Below, piece by piece: positions 8,188-18,032 of a DNA stretch of 64,000 bases (its first letter is position 1; each line of letters opens with the position of its first letter). Below the pieces are notes generated by a model. The model saw only the letters and a list, made by a program, of their open reading frames with translations. It ran no database searches and was not told the DNA's origin. A program made the translations under genes and the position numbers. The DNA comes from Tagaea sp965279565 (GTDB lineage: Bacteria; Pseudomonadota; Alphaproteobacteria; CACIAM-22H2): NCBI GenBank assembly GCA_965279565.1, contig OZ257249.1, forward strand, positions 2,356,001 to 2,420,000, read 5' to 3'.

Positions 8188-8375
8188 ACCCGGCGCTCGA
8201 TCTCGACCCCGGCTATCGCGAGGTCGTCAACCTGCAGCGGCTGTTCCTGCCGGGCATGGGGGTCGGCTTCCTGCCGGAGCGCGGCGGGCTCCTCGACCAG
8301 AGCGCCTGGCTGATCGACGCGTTCGCCGTCGTGGCGGCCGCGCACGCGGAATTCGACAGGAACCGGAAGACATGA
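7492..8375 (+). CDS. Tail assembly chaperone, -1 frameshift product (gpGT analogue)
   Basis: Slippage by -1 at A AAA AAC (8073-8079) joins codons 7492-8079 to the -1 frame read from 8079 to the stop at 8373-8375, giving about 294 residues. The extension opens with L-R-L-A-V-A-I-A-R-D and contains G-W-E-I-L-G-D-R-Y and L-F-L-P-G-M-G-V-G-F, which read as real protein, unlike the zero-frame tail. It ends 2 bases inside the next gene's ATG (ATGA overlap), so the shifted frame is the one coupled to downstream translation. Confidence 0.82.
8073..8130 (+). promoter_or_regulatory. Programmed -1 frameshift site with downstream hairpin
   Basis: The heptamer A AAA AAC at 8073-8079 is in the zero frame of the chaperone gene, the classic bacterial -1 slippery sequence. 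Seven bases later a 7-bp stem (8087-8093 with 8124-8130) encloses a C/G-rich segment (8101-8115) able to fold further. Spacing of this size is favourable for stimulating slippage. Sequence and pairing are seen directly; efficiency is unknown. Confidence 0.85.
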
Positions 8376-9136
8376 GCGGCTATCGCATCCGGGACGCGCT
8401 GCTGGTCGGTTCGATCGGCGGCAACCTCGCCGGCTATCTGAAAGAGATCTCGGGCGAGGGGCGCGACCTCGCGATCGCGATCACGAAAGCCACGCACGCG
8501 CGCGGCCGCGAACTGCGCGACGCGCTGCGCGCGCAGGTCCGGACGAACTTCAGCCGCGTGCCGTCGTCGTGGCGGCCGAAGGACGCACGTGGCCAGAACC
8601 TCGAGAAGGCCGTGCGGCACCGGACCTATCCGTCGAGCCGCGCGACGCTCGGCCCGGCAAGTCTCGTCTTCATCCCGTGGCGGCTCGCCGAGATGTGGAC
8701 GGGGGCGACGACGATCCGCGCCGCCGGCGGCAAGTGGCTCGCGATCCCGACCAAGGAAGCGTTCCGGCGCGGCTACGCGACGGCCGAAGAGAGCCGCGGT
8801 GCGCGCGGCAAGTTCGAAGGCGGCAGCCGCGCACGCGCGTCGCGCATCGACCGCGCGATCCGGTCGTTCGGCGCCGGCGGCGTCAAGCTGCGCTTCGTCA
8901 AGACCGGTCCCGACACGGCGATCATCGGCATCGACGCCGAGGACGCCGCCGAACTCGGCATCAAGGGCGCCCGCAAGCGCGTGGGTGCCAAGGGTGTGCG
9001 CCGCCGCACGCGGCTGGTGCCGCTGTTCCTGCTCGTGCGCCAGGTGACGCTGCGCCAGCGCCTGACGATCGAGCCGCTCGCCGAAACCGCAATGCAGAAC
9101 CTCTATTCCGACATCGAGGTCGCGACCCGTGGCTGA
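8372..9136 (+). CDS. Phage protein of unknown function, DUF6441-like
   Basis: A 254-residue, Arg-rich protein between tail chaperone and tape measure. The start ATG overlaps the frameshifted stop by 3 bases. The N-terminal 60 residues form a helix with K-A-T-H-A-R-G-R-E-L-R-D-A-L-R; residues 95-140 contain L-V-F-I-P-W-R-L-A-E-M-W and G-K-W-L-A-I-P-T-K-E-A-F. This layout resembles a small family seen in alphaproteobacterial prophages (DUF6441); the assignment is from memory of the pattern. The gene ends inside the GTG start of the tape measure. A tail-assembly role is likely from position only. Confidence 0.6.
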   Translation: MSGYRIRDALLVGSIGGNLAGYLKEISGEGRDLAIAITKATHARGRELRDALRAQVRTNFSRVPSSWRPKDARGQNLEKAVRHRTYPSSRATLGPASLVFIPWRLAEMWTGATTIRAAGGKWLAIPTKEAFRRGYATAEESRGARGKFEGGSRARASRIDRAIRSFGAGGVKLRFVKTGPDTAIIGIDAEDAAELGIKGARKRVGAKGVRRRTRLVPLFLLVRQVTLRQRLTIEPLAETAMQNLYSDIEVATRG

Positions 9137-12100
9137 CAGCAAGAGCCTTGCCATCCGGCTGAGCGTCAATTCGGCCGAGGCGAAAGCGGCCCTCGAGGCG
9201 CTGTCGCAGTCCGGCGGCCAGTCGCTCGACCGGCTGGCGGACAAGCTGCGCGCCCTCGGTGTCGCGGGAACCGCCGGCGCTTCCGGCCTCGAGCGGGCCG
9301 CGAACCAGAACGTGCGCGGCTTCGCGTCGGTGGGCGAGGCGGCCGACCGGTTCGAGGGCAAGGTCAAGGGCATCAACCGCGGCGTCAACGACGTGCGCGG
9401 CGCGCTCGAGCTCATGGGCGGACCGCTCGCCGGCGTGTCGCAGGGCATGGGCGCGCTGACGACGACGATCGGCAACGTCGCCGACGTGTTCGGCGTGCTG
9501 TCGAACACGCTGCTGCGCAATCCGATCGGGCTTGTCGCGACGGGCATCGCCGCGGCCGCCGCGGCCTTCGTGCTGCTGCGCGACAGCACCGTCGATGCGA
9601 CGAAGGCGCAGGAAGACCTCGCGAAGGCCGTCGCGAACGCCAACGCGGTCCTCGACACCCAGGCGGAAGGCAACGCGCGGCGCGCCGAACAGGCGCGCGC
9701 GGCGGCGATCACGAGCCTGCGCAATTCGCTCGGCGATCAACAGAAGGTGCTTGCGCAAGCTGAGGCCGAGCTTGTCGCGGCGGAGCGGCGCAAGAGCCTT
9801 CTCGATGAAGCGCGCAAGAACATGGGCCCGGCCGCATCGCCCAATGGCTTGCGTGATTTTTCCGGCACCGATCTGGATACCGCACGCAAGAAGGTCGAGG
9901 AACTGCGCGCATCTGTCGCGTCGGCTGCCGACCAGCTCGAGCGGCTGCGCGACCCGGCCAGCCTCGGCGCCAGCCGTGACGCGGCCAAGAAAGAGGCCGA
10001 CGACCAGGCGAAGGCCTACGAGGCGCTGCGCCAGCAGCTCGACGGGGCCTACGCAGCGAACGTGAAATACGAGGCCGGGCTCAAGGTCCTCAACGCGCAG
10101 TTTCCTGAGGGAACACGCAACGTCGCCGAATACCGGAACGCGCTGGCGCAGCTGACGAAGACGCGCACCGACGACATCGCCAGGGCGGACGGCAGCGCGG
10201 AGCGGCTGAAGAACGAGGCGGCCGAGCTCAAGCGTCTCAACGAGGCGACGCTGCGCGACGTCGAGAACTACGTCAAGGCGCACGAGAAGCGCGAGCGCGG
10301 GCTCGAGCAGTTCATCGGCAAGATGGAGGAGGAGGCTCGGCTCGCGGGCGAGACGAACGGCGTTCGGGAAGAGGGCCGCGCGATCCTCGAGGCGCAGTCG
10401 AAGCTCTATGACGAGCAGGGCCGCAAGGTCCGCGACCTGACCGACGCCGAGAAAGCCCGCATCACGGTCGCGGTCCGCCAGAAGGAAGAGATCGAGGCCC
10501 AGCGCAAGGCCGCCGAGAAATTCGCGGCTGACATGGAGCGCACGATCGTGCGCTCGACCGACCGCGCCGTCGATTTCGCGGCCGACACGCTCTACGACGC
10601 CTTCACCGGCAAGATCACGTCGGTCGGCGAATTCCTGAAGACCACGCTGCTGCGCGCCGCCGCCCAGGCGGCCGCCGAGATGGTGTTCCGCCCGCTGATC
10701 GCCCCCATCGTGCAGGCCGGCGTGCAGGCGGTGGTCGGGTCGGGCCTCGGTTCCGCCGTCGGCGTCAACGCGCCGGGTGGTTCTTCGTCCGGCGGCGGGC
10801 TCAGCCTCAGCAACATCGGCAGCCTGGCGAAGCTCGGCTACGAGGGCGGCCAGCAGGCGGGATTCTGGGGGAACATCTTCGGCAGCAGCGCGCCGGCCGC
10901 GAACGCGGTCTACGAGGTCGGCGGCGTGGCGCTGACGGCATCGGAAGCCGCACAGGAAGCCGTCGCTGCCGGCGTTTCGAACAGCGCGGCAGGTGCGGCC
11001 GGCGGTATCGGTTCGGCGCTCGGCACCGCCCTGCCGATCGCGGGCGCGCTCTATTCGGGCTACAACTTCGCGCAGAACCCGACGGTGCTGGGCGGCATCG
11101 GGGCTGCCGGCAGCATGTATGCTGGCGTGTCGGCCGGCCTGGGCGCACTGGGCTACAGCACGCTGCCGTTCGCCGGCCCGGTCGGCTGGGCCGCGATGGC
11201 GGTCATGATCCTGTCCTCGATCTTCGGCGGCGGTGGCGGCGGCTCGCCGGTCATCCATGCCGACCAGACGCGCCGCGCGATCCAGTTCAACGAGGACGGA
11301 TCGATCGCCGATCTCGGCGGCCCGACCGGCTACTACGGCGCGTCGCCCTCGAACTACGACTATCTGAACGACGTCGGCAAGGTCGTGCGCGAGATGATCG
11401 GCGAGATGGGGGGTACTGCACCCACCTTCCAGCTGGTCGGCAACTACGATTCGATCGCCTGGCCGGGCGGGCGCGGGCGCGTCGACACGCTCGACGGCCG
11501 CGTCGACATCGAGGCGACGACCGATCCGCGCACGATGGCCTTCCGTGCCTTCAAGGCGCTGCTGCCGCTGTCCGCCGGCATCGACGCGGTGACGGCCGCC
11601 GTCGCGCGCAACTCGGTCGCCGAAAATCTCGAGGACTTCGCGAAGGACCTCGACTGGGCGACAGCACTCGAGGACACCGTCTCGGCGGTGGGCGATCTGG
11701 GCGCCTCGATCGACAAGCTGAAGAACACGGCCAAGGCCGCTGCCGTGTCGATGGTTGGATCGCTCAAGGATATCGAGACGCGCGCCGACGCGTTGGGCAT
11801 CGGCGACGTGGCCGACGCGGCGATCGCCAAGCAGATCCGCGTCTGGATGGGCGCACAGGGCCCGCAGGAAGCGCCGAGCTCGACGCAGACCATGCTCGCG
11901 CAGATCGCCGGCGCATTCGCCGGCCTCGGCGAGGCAGGGGCGAAGTACGGGATCACGGCGGCCGAGGTCAAGACGGCCAACGACAACGCCGTCGCGAAGG
12001 TGCGCGGCCAGTTCAACGACTCAATCCAGGCGATCCTCGATCCGACCGGTGCGGCGCTGGCGAACTTCGACAAGGCGGCGGCCCAGATGCGCAAGGACGC

Positions 12101-12623
12101 GACCGACCTCGGCGCCGACCTGGTCGCGACCGAGAAGGCGATCGCCCGGCAGCGCCAGCAGATACTCGACCAGCAGCTGTCGGGCGTGGCGACGAACGTG
12201 CGCGCGTTTCTCGACGGGCAGATCCTCGGCGATGCGTCGAGCGCCTCGCCGGCCGCCCGGCTGGCGGCCGCACAGGGCCAGTTCGACGCGGCGGTCACCG
12301 GTGCACGCGCGGGCGATCCGTACCAGTCCTCGCGTCTTGTCGGCGCCGCCCAGACGCTGCTCGGCGAGGGACGTTCCTACTACGGTTCGACCGGCGATTT
12401 CACGGCGCTGGAAACCTTCACGCGCGCGCAGCTGTCGAACCTCGGCAGCCAGCAGGGCTGGGCGGGCTTCCCGGCAGCGCTCTCGTCGCAGACGACGGCG
12501 CTGGTAAACGCCCAGCAGCTTGGCGCGCAGGCGGTCGTCAGCGCGATCGCCGACCTGCGCGAGCAGCTCGCGCGCGTCGAGCTGGAGCTTGCCCGTCAGC
12601 GCGCACGGAGCTACGCGGCATGA
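9129..12623 (+). CDS. Tail tape measure protein
   Basis: At 1164 residues this is the longest gene in the prophage, as the tape measure usually is. It sets tail length and helps DNA ejection. Residues 1-140 are helical and polar; residues about 150-460 are rich in A, E, K, Q, R with heptad-like spacing and should be coiled coil. A Gly/Ala/hydrophobic zone (about 500-720) includes several membrane-compatible stretches and a run of glycines near residue 700, and the C-terminal part returns to long helices. The GTG start overlaps the preceding stop; the end shares ATGA with the next gene. Confidence 0.88.
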   Translation: MADSKSLAIRLSVNSAEAKAALEALSQSGGQSLDRLADKLRALGVAGTAGASGLERAANQNVRGFASVGEAADRFEGKVKGINRGVNDVRGALELMGGPLAGVSQGMGALTTTIGNVADVFGVLSNTLLRNPIGLVATGIAAAAAAFVLLRDSTVDATKAQEDLAKAVANANAVLDTQAEGNARRAEQARAAAITSLRNSLGDQQKVLAQAEAELVAAERRKSLLDEARKNMGPAASPNGLRDFSGTDLDTARKKVEELRASVASAADQLERLRDPASLGASRDAAKKEADDQAKAYEALRQQLDGAYAANVKYEAGLKVLNAQFPEGTRNVAEYRNALAQLTKTRTDDIARADGSAERLKNEAAELKRLNEATLRDVENYVKAHEKRERGLEQFIGKMEEEARLAGETNGVREEGRAILEAQSKLYDEQGRKVRDLTDAEKARITVAVRQKEEIEAQRKAAEKFAADMERTIVRSTDRAVDFAADTLYDAFTGKITSVGEFLKTTLLRAAAQAAAEMVFRPLIAPIVQAGVQAVVGSGLGSAVGVNAPGGSSSGGGLSLSNIGSLAKLGYEGGQQAGFWGNIFGSSAPAANAVYEVGGVALTASEAAQEAVAAGVSNSAAGAAGGIGSALGTALPIAGALYSGYNFAQNPTVLGGIGAAGSMYAGVSAGLGALGYSTLPFAGPVGWAAMAVMILSSIFGGGGGGSPVIHADQTRRAIQFNEDGSIADLGGPTGYYGASPSNYDYLNDVGKVVREMIGEMGGTAPTFQLVGNYDSIAWPGGRGRVDTLDGRVDIEATTDPRTMAFRAFKALLPLSAGIDAVTAAVARNSVAENLEDFAKDLDWATALEDTVSAVGDLGASIDKLKNTAKAAAVSMVGSLKDIETRADALGIGDVADAAIAKQIRVWMGAQGPQEAPSSTQTMLAQIAGAFAGLGEAGAKYGITAAEVKTANDNAVAKVRGQFNDSIQAILDPTGAALANFDKAAAQMRKDATDLGADLVATEKAIARQRQQILDQQLSGVATNVRAFLDGQILGDASSASPAARLAAAQGQFDAAVTGARAGDPYQSSRLVGAAQTLLGEGRSYYGSTGDFTALETFTRAQLSNLGSQQGWAGFPAALSSQTTALVNAQQLGAQAVVSAIADLREQLARVELELARQRARSYAA

Positions 12624-14320
12624 CGATCGGAACCGAGGTTATCGGCACCGATGTCGTCGGCACGTCGCTCGCCGTCGTCGTCGCGGCCGTGCCGCCGGCG
12701 GCCCTGCCCGGCGCGGGGCTGATCGACGACTGCTATCTCGTCGAGGTTCTCGCATTCAGCGGCGACGGGCTCGAAGCGCCGGCGTGGGTGCCCGAGGAGA
12801 TCGGCACCTTTCCGATTGGCGCCTCGCCCCAGCCGTTCGGTGCCGGCGGCGAGGTCGGGCTCTACTGGTCCGACCGCGGCTACACGAGCGGTCCCGCCGA
12901 CAGCCTGGCGAACGTGCATTTCGAGGCGCGGGCGCGCCAGCCCCTCGTCATCGACCGTTCGCTGCCGATGACGCCGGAAGCCGGCAGCCGGGCGACGGTG
13001 CAGCTGGGCCTCGTCGAGATCGACAACGCCGACGGCAGCCAGGACGCGACCGCCGACCTTGCCGTCGACTCGCGCGCCGTCGCGGTGCGCTACGGCGATC
13101 GCACGGGCGCCTACGACACGTTCGAGACGCTGTTCGCCGGATCTGGCCTGACCTGGGAGCGGACGGACACGGCCTTGCGCCTTTCGGTGCGCGCGCGCGA
13201 CTACCTACTCGATGTGCCGCTGCAGCCGGACCTGTACGCCGGCACCGGCGGGGCCGAAGGCGGTGCCGACCTCAAGGGCAAGCCCAAGCCGCAGCTTTAC
13301 GGGATCTGCCGCGACGTGGCACCAGTGGCGCTGGTGTCGGCCGCCCTGATCTACCAGGTGCACGACCGCGCCGTGTCCGCGATCGATGCGGTCTACGACC
13401 GCGCCCAGGCGCTCGCCTTCGGCGCGGACTATGCCAGCTATGCGGCCCTTGCCGCGGCGAGCGTGGCGTCGGGCGAGTACGCGACGTGTCTGGCCGAGGG
13501 ACTGTTCCGGCTGGGCGGTGCCCCGGCGGGAACCGTGACGGCCGACGTGCGCGGCGATGCGGCCGGCGGCTACACGTCGATCGCGGCCCAGATCGCGCGC
13601 CGCCTGATGGTCGATCGCGCCGGCCTGCTGTCCGCGGATCTCGACGAGGACGGCGTCGCGGCGACGGCGTTCGACGTGCCGGGGGCAGTCGGCCACTATT
13701 TCGACGCCGCGATGACGGTCGCCGAGGCGGTGTCGACGGTGTGCGCCGGCGCCTTCCTGTGGTGGGGCCCACGCCGCGACGGGACGTTCACGATCCGCCG
13801 CTTCCAGGGGCCCGTCGACCCGGCCTACGAGATCGGCGTCACCGATGTCGTGGCGCCGATCGAGGCGCTGGCGCTGCCGGCGACCGTCGATCCGTGCTGC
13901 TGGCGCCGTCGCGTCGACTACCGGCGCTGCTGGACGCCGCAGGACGGGACCGAGATCGACAACGCCCTGCTCGACGTCGCGCGCCGCGCCTTCGTCGGGC
14001 AGCCCTACCGAACGGCGTTCGCCGCCGAGCCGACCCGTCAGAACCGCCATCCGCTCGCGACCGATCCGCCGGCGGTGGCTTCCGCCTTCGATGCCGAGAA
14101 CGACGCCGAGACGCTCGCGTCGAACCTGCTGACGCTGTTCGCGCCAGGCCGGCGGATGTTCCGCGTGCCGATCCGCCTGGGCAGCCACGACATCGATCTC
14201 GACCACACGGTCCGGATCGTCAACCCGCGCTTCGGCCTGTCGGCCGGGCGCGATTTCCGGGTGTTCGGGATGGACGAGAAGCACGCCGACCGGCGCGTCG
14301 ACCTGATGGTGTTCGGCTGA
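12620..14320 (+). CDS. Phage tail hub/baseplate-type protein
   Basis: A 566-residue, beta-rich protein immediately after the tape measure (ATGA overlap), where tail hub proteins are found. The C-terminal part has L-F-A-P-G-R-R-M-F-R-V-P-I-R-L, then H-D-I-D-L-D-H-T-V-R-I and F-G-L-S-A-G-R-D-F-R-V-F-G, a pattern common at the end of siphophage hub proteins in alphaproteobacterial phages. No enzymatic motif was found. The gene is likely a structural part of the tail tip; assignment rests on position and fold impression. Confidence 0.6.
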   Translation: MTIGTEVIGTDVVGTSLAVVVAAVPPAALPGAGLIDDCYLVEVLAFSGDGLEAPAWVPEEIGTFPIGASPQPFGAGGEVGLYWSDRGYTSGPADSLANVHFEARARQPLVIDRSLPMTPEAGSRATVQLGLVEIDNADGSQDATADLAVDSRAVAVRYGDRTGAYDTFETLFAGSGLTWERTDTALRLSVRARDYLLDVPLQPDLYAGTGGAEGGADLKGKPKPQLYGICRDVAPVALVSAALIYQVHDRAVSAIDAVYDRAQALAFGADYASYAALAAASVASGEYATCLAEGLFRLGGAPAGTVTADVRGDAAGGYTSIAAQIARRLMVDRAGLLSADLDEDGVAATAFDVPGAVGHYFDAAMTVAEAVSTVCAGAFLWWGPRRDGTFTIRRFQGPVDPAYEIGVTDVVAPIEALALPATVDPCCWRRRVDYRRCWTPQDGTEIDNALLDVARRAFVGQPYRTAFAAEPTRQNRHPLATDPPAVASAFDAENDAETLASNLLTLFAPGRRMFRVPIRLGSHDIDLDHTVRIVNPRFGLSAGRDFRVFGMDEKHADRRVDLMVFG

Positions 14321-15126
14321 TGGTCAAGTTCCTGCTTTCCTACCGCAACTGGATCGACCAGTCCGGTGCCGCGCTGTCGGCCTCGCACGAGGTCACGACG
14401 CTGCCCGTCGCCAACCTTGCGAACCCGGACATCCTGAAGCTCTGGCGCTCGGCCGGCTCGGCGACGCCGTGGGTGCAGGCCGATCTCGGCCAGGCGCGCG
14501 CGATCCGCGTGCTCGGCCTGTTCGGGCTCGCGGCACTCGCGGGTGCCGACACGGTGCGCTGGCGCCTGGGCACGACGGCCGGCGGCGACGAGATCTACGA
14601 TTCGGGGGTGGTGGCGTGCGGCCGCGTGGCGGGCTATGCGCGCTCGGTCCATTGCCTGCCGGCATCGCTCGAGGCGCGGCACGTGCGCGTCGATTTCGGG
14701 GCCGCCTCGCAGTCGCCGTCGCCCGGCTATGTCGATTGCGGCCGGCTGTGGGTCGGCGATGCGTGGCAGGGCGAGCGCAACTTCAGCTATGGCATCGCGC
14801 ACGCGATCGACGACGGCGCCTCCAAGCAGGTCGCGGCTGAGGGCGCGCCGAACAGCTCGGTCTATATCGACCCGCGCACGGTCGGCCAGACGGTCAGCTT
14901 CGCGCTCGAGGGCATGACCGAGACCGAGGCCTGGATGCACGCCGCCGAGATCCAGCGCGTGGCCGGCCGCAAGCGCCAGGTGCTGTTCGTCCCCGATCCC
15001 GACAGCGCGTGGCTCAACCGCGCCGCCGTCCTCGGCCAGATCGAGAAGGCCGACCCGATCCGCCAGATGTCGTTTCCGCTTCGCACGACGGCCTTCGACG
15101 TGCGCGGCGCCATGCTCGAGGAGTGA
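14320..15126 (+). CDS. Phage tail tip protein with F5/8-type-C-like fold
   Basis: A 268-residue protein whose start ATG overlaps the upstream stop (TGATG at 14318-14322). Residues 25-140 resemble a galactose-binding jelly roll: W-V-Q-A-D-L-G-Q-A-R-A-I-R-V-L-G-L-F-G is the hallmark strand of discoidin (F5/8 C) domains, followed by A-R-H-V-R-V-D-F-G near the end of the domain. Such domains often bind surface glycans, so a role in host contact at the tail tip is plausible. The remaining residues form a second beta domain. The start was chosen because longer in-frame extension runs through the preceding gene. Confidence 0.62.
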   Translation: MVKFLLSYRNWIDQSGAALSASHEVTTLPVANLANPDILKLWRSAGSATPWVQADLGQARAIRVLGLFGLAALAGADTVRWRLGTTAGGDEIYDSGVVACGRVAGYARSVHCLPASLEARHVRVDFGAASQSPSPGYVDCGRLWVGDAWQGERNFSYGIAHAIDDGASKQVAAEGAPNSSVYIDPRTVGQTVSFALEGMTETEAWMHAAEIQRVAGRKRQVLFVPDPDSAWLNRAAVLGQIEKADPIRQMSFPLRTTAFDVRGAMLEE

Positions 15127-15128
15127 CC

Positions 15129-17231
15129 ATGACGATCGCCAACCGCGTCCGCGAAACCACCAGCACCGTCTCCACCGGCACGATCTCGCTTGCGGGTGCC
15201 CCGACAGGCCGGCGCACGTTCGTCGCCGCCTTCGGCACCGGCAATCCCGCGCGCTACCTGATGGAGAACGCGGACGGGACGGAATGGGAGTTCGGCCTCG
15301 GCACCGTCACAGCCGGCACGCCCGACACGCTGACGCGCGACACCGTCATCGCGTCGTCCAACAGCGGCAACCTCGTCAATTTCTCGGCGGGATCGAAGAA
15401 CGTCTCGACGACGACGGATGCGGACCTGTTGCGCTTCGGCGCGGGGCACGTCCCGACCGCAGGCGGCACGGCCGATGCGCGCACGGTCGCCCACAGCCCG
15501 GCGATCAACGAACTGGTCGGCGGCATGAAGGTCGCCTTCTACAACGGTGCCGCGGCGAACGCGACCGCGACCCCGCAGCTCAACATCGACGGCAGCGGCC
15601 TCAAGCCCTGGCGCCGGCGCGACGGCGCCGAGCCGGCGATCGGCGAGTTCGCGGCCGACATCCGCCACGAGGTGTTCTACGACGAGGCGGAAGACGAGTG
15701 GCGCATGTGCTTCGACGTCGGCCAGCAGATCCTCAACGTCATCTCGCCGGCGTCGATCTCGACCTCGCAGAACGACTGGAGCCCGACCGGCCTGTCGGGT
15801 GCGGGCGCCATCCGCATCGCGGCGTCGGCGGCGGTCAACATCACGGGCATCGCGGCGATCGCCGACACGCGCACGCTGTGGCTCCACAACATCAGCGCCT
15901 ACGCGATCACGCTGAAGGACGAAAGCGCCTCGAGCTCGGCCGCCAACCGGTTCGCGCTCGTCTCCGACCTGGTGCTGTCGCCCGACGAGTCCGTGGCGCT
16001 GAAGTACGACGCAACGTCGCAGCGCTGGCGTGCCGCCGGCGACGTGGCGGCGGTGGGCGACGGGCAGGCGACGATCGTGGCCGGCGAGGACCTGGCCGAC
16101 CGCGACCTGATCTATCAGGACACCGGCAACCAGCGGGCCGGTGGTGCCACCAAATGGTACAAGATCGATGTCGACGCGACGGGCCCGGTGAGGATGGCCA
16201 AGCGGGTTGGTATCGCGCTGGCGGCCATCACGTCGGGCAACAGCGGCCTCGCCCAGGTCCGCGCGGGCCGCGTGGCCGGCTTCACAGGCCTCACGGCCGG
16301 CGAGCCGGTCTACGCGTCGACGACGGCCGGCGGCGTGACACAGACCGTGCCACCGATCCCGACGACCGGCACCCAGCGCGCCTCGCGCCTGATCGGCATC
16401 GCGGCGAGCACCACCGAGGTCGATTTCGCACCCGACGAGACGACGGTCTACTCCAAGTCGCTCGACGCCTGTGCTGTCGACGGGACGATCACGGTCGAGC
16501 ACCACGCCGACGCCGGTGCCCGCGAGCGCATCCCGCGCGCCTACATCAGCGGCGATCTGTTCGCGAGCACGGCCGCCGTCGCGCTCGATGCGAACTACAA
16601 CGACCGCAGCACCTACGCGATCCGCGTGGTCGTGCCGGCGGCGTCGATCTCGACGAGCGGAACGAAGATCAAGATCACGCTCGCCGCGGGCTCGACGGAA
16701 GGGCTGACCTTCACGACCTGCCGGATCGCCGAGAAGGCCGCGGCCGGCAATGCCTGGGACTTCGCGACGGGCGGGACGACGGTCCTGTTCTCCGGCGTGG
16801 ATGGTGGCACGATCTCGGCCGGCAGCACGCTGACCTCCGACGAGACCACCTTCACGCTCGACGAGACGAAGAACTATGTCGTGTCGTTCTACATCTCCGG
16901 CTCCGGCTCGTTCGACAGCGCCCGCAAAAAGACGACGCTGTCCGGCTGGACCACATACGAGAAAATCGGCACGTCTGCCGATGCATCGGGCACGACACCC
17001 TCGAGCTTTTCGGACTCCAACGAGGACGTGATCGGTCTGGCCGCGATCCTCGTCGGCGCAGGCACGCGTCAGGAGCCGGTGACGATCGGTTCGTCCGCCC
17101 TCAACGCATCTGCGACCGACCGCGTCAACGTCGTCTATGCCGACGGGGCTGGCGCCAACCAGGACACCTTCACGACGTTCACGAACCGGCTGGGCAGCAC
17201 GCAGAACATCATCGCGGAAGTCCGGGCATAG
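15129..17231 (+). CDS. Phage tail fibre / receptor-binding structural protein
   Basis: A 700-residue Ser/Thr/Gly/Ala-rich beta protein at the end of the tail cluster. Its first 95 residues match the pattern of an N-terminal domain shared by many alphaproteobacterial phage structural proteins (N-R-V-R-E-T-T-S-T-V-S-T-G-T-I-S-L-A-G at the start, then D-G-T-E-W-E-F-G and T-V-I-A-S-S-N-S-G-N near 70-78). That domain is likely the particle attachment part, with the distal portion reaching the host. The centre includes a long repetitive region of T-G-N-I-A-like strands. The start ATG lies 2 bases after the preceding stop. Confidence 0.65.
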   Translation: MTIANRVRETTSTVSTGTISLAGAPTGRRTFVAAFGTGNPARYLMENADGTEWEFGLGTVTAGTPDTLTRDTVIASSNSGNLVNFSAGSKNVSTTTDADLLRFGAGHVPTAGGTADARTVAHSPAINELVGGMKVAFYNGAAANATATPQLNIDGSGLKPWRRRDGAEPAIGEFAADIRHEVFYDEAEDEWRMCFDVGQQILNVISPASISTSQNDWSPTGLSGAGAIRIAASAAVNITGIAAIADTRTLWLHNISAYAITLKDESASSSAANRFALVSDLVLSPDESVALKYDATSQRWRAAGDVAAVGDGQATIVAGEDLADRDLIYQDTGNQRAGGATKWYKIDVDATGPVRMAKRVGIALAAITSGNSGLAQVRAGRVAGFTGLTAGEPVYASTTAGGVTQTVPPIPTTGTQRASRLIGIAASTTEVDFAPDETTVYSKSLDACAVDGTITVEHHADAGARERIPRAYISGDLFASTAAVALDANYNDRSTYAIRVVVPAASISTSGTKIKITLAAGSTEGLTFTTCRIAEKAAAGNAWDFATGGTTVLFSGVDGGTISAGSTLTSDETTFTLDETKNYVVSFYISGSGSFDSARKKTTLSGWTTYEKIGTSADASGTTPSSFSDSNEDVIGLAAILVGAGTRQEPVTIGSSALNASATDRVNVVYADGAGANQDTFTTFTNRLGSTQNIIAEVRA

Positions 17232-17241
17232 GAGGGCGGCG

Positions 17242-17763
17242 ATGCTGATCGCGATCTGCATCCTGTGGGCCGGCGTGTGCTGGGTGCTGCGCGGCGGAAA
17301 GTTCGGGGCGCTATGTCGGCGCTGGCTCGGCGTCGAGCCGGGCACGACGATCACGCGCGTCGTCACGATGGGTATGCTGACTTTCCCGTTCGGTCTCGTG
17401 CTGTCGCCGCAGCTGGCGGTGGCCCTGTGGGCTTCCTGCTATCTCGCCTCGACCATCGGGTATTTCGGCGAGGCGATGGGGCTGGAGCGGCCGGGCCGGG
17501 ACCATCTGCTGATGGCGCTGTGGGGTGCCACGGTCGCGGCGATCGCCTCGCTGCCGTTGTGGATCGACGGAATCGGCCTCGGCGCCGACGCGATCGTTCC
17601 GCCGGCGCTTCAGGCTGCCCTCATCGGCGCGCTCGCGGCACCGGCCTATGCGTTCAACAAGGCGTTCGGCCGGCGGTTCGGGACCGACTGGACCGAGCGG
17701 GCGGAGTTCACCTTCGGCGCGGCGCTGGGTGCCGCGATCTTTCTGGCAGCGAGGACGGCATGA
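17242..17763 (+). CDS. Phage-encoded multi-span membrane protein of unknown function
   Basis: A 173-residue hydrophobic protein starting at an ATG with a GGAGG ribosome site at 17231-17235. Hydrophobic segments at about residues 1-15, 45-65, 90-110, 118-140 and 158-172 suggest four to five membrane spans. It lies between the tail fibre and the lysis genes, so it may take part in lysis or superinfection control, but the sequence gives no specific signature. It overlaps the next gene by 4 bases. Confidence 0.6.
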   Translation: MLIAICILWAGVCWVLRGGKFGALCRRWLGVEPGTTITRVVTMGMLTFPFGLVLSPQLAVALWASCYLASTIGYFGEAMGLERPGRDHLLMALWGATVAAIASLPLWIDGIGLGADAIVPPALQAALIGALAAPAYAFNKAFGRRFGTDWTERAEFTFGAALGAAIFLAARTA

Positions 17764-18032
17764 GCGGGCAGAGCACGAAAGACAATCTCTTGGGCAACGG
17801 CACGTTGACCGTCGCCGCGCGCATCATGTCGGTCGTCGGCGTGCCCGTCGCATGCGGGCTGCTGGTCTTCCTCGGGAACGAAATCTGGTCCGAGCTGAAG
17901 GCCAACCGCGTCGAGCGGCAGGCCGTTGCCGTGGCACTCGGCGAGCTCAAGCAGAGGTTCGCCGAAGTGGATCGGCGCAACGACGTGCAGGATCGGTACA
18001 TCGACGCGCTGCGGGATCGGGGTCGGCCGTGA
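17760..18032 (+). CDS. Small one-span membrane protein in the lysis region (holin/spanin candidate)
   Basis: A 90-residue protein with one clear transmembrane segment (about residues 18-42), then a charged helical tail likely to form a coiled coil (E-L-K-A-N-R-V-E-R-Q and similar). The ATG overlaps the upstream stop (ATGA). A single span plus a helical tail, just before the endolysin, fits an i-spanin or a type of holin; there is no decisive motif. The end overlaps the endolysin start (GTGA). Confidence 0.55.
   Translation: MSGQSTKDNLLGNGTLTVAARIMSVVGVPVACGLLVFLGNEIWSELKANRVERQAVAVALGELKQRFAEVDRRNDVQDRYIDALRDRGRP

Noticed and set aside
8961..11258. Long minus-strand frame opposite the tape measure
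   Set aside because: Antisense shadow of a strong coding gene; no ribosome site, no domain pattern.
12520..14319. Long in-frame extension upstream of the 14320 gene
   Set aside because: It runs in another frame through the hub gene; the ATG at 14320 in TGATG overlap is the natural start.
14862..17366. Minus-strand frame of over 800 codons opposite the tail fibre
   Set aside because: Amino acid composition (Arg, Ala, Gly, Val, Asp) is typical of shadow frames; fibre gene frame has clear structure.
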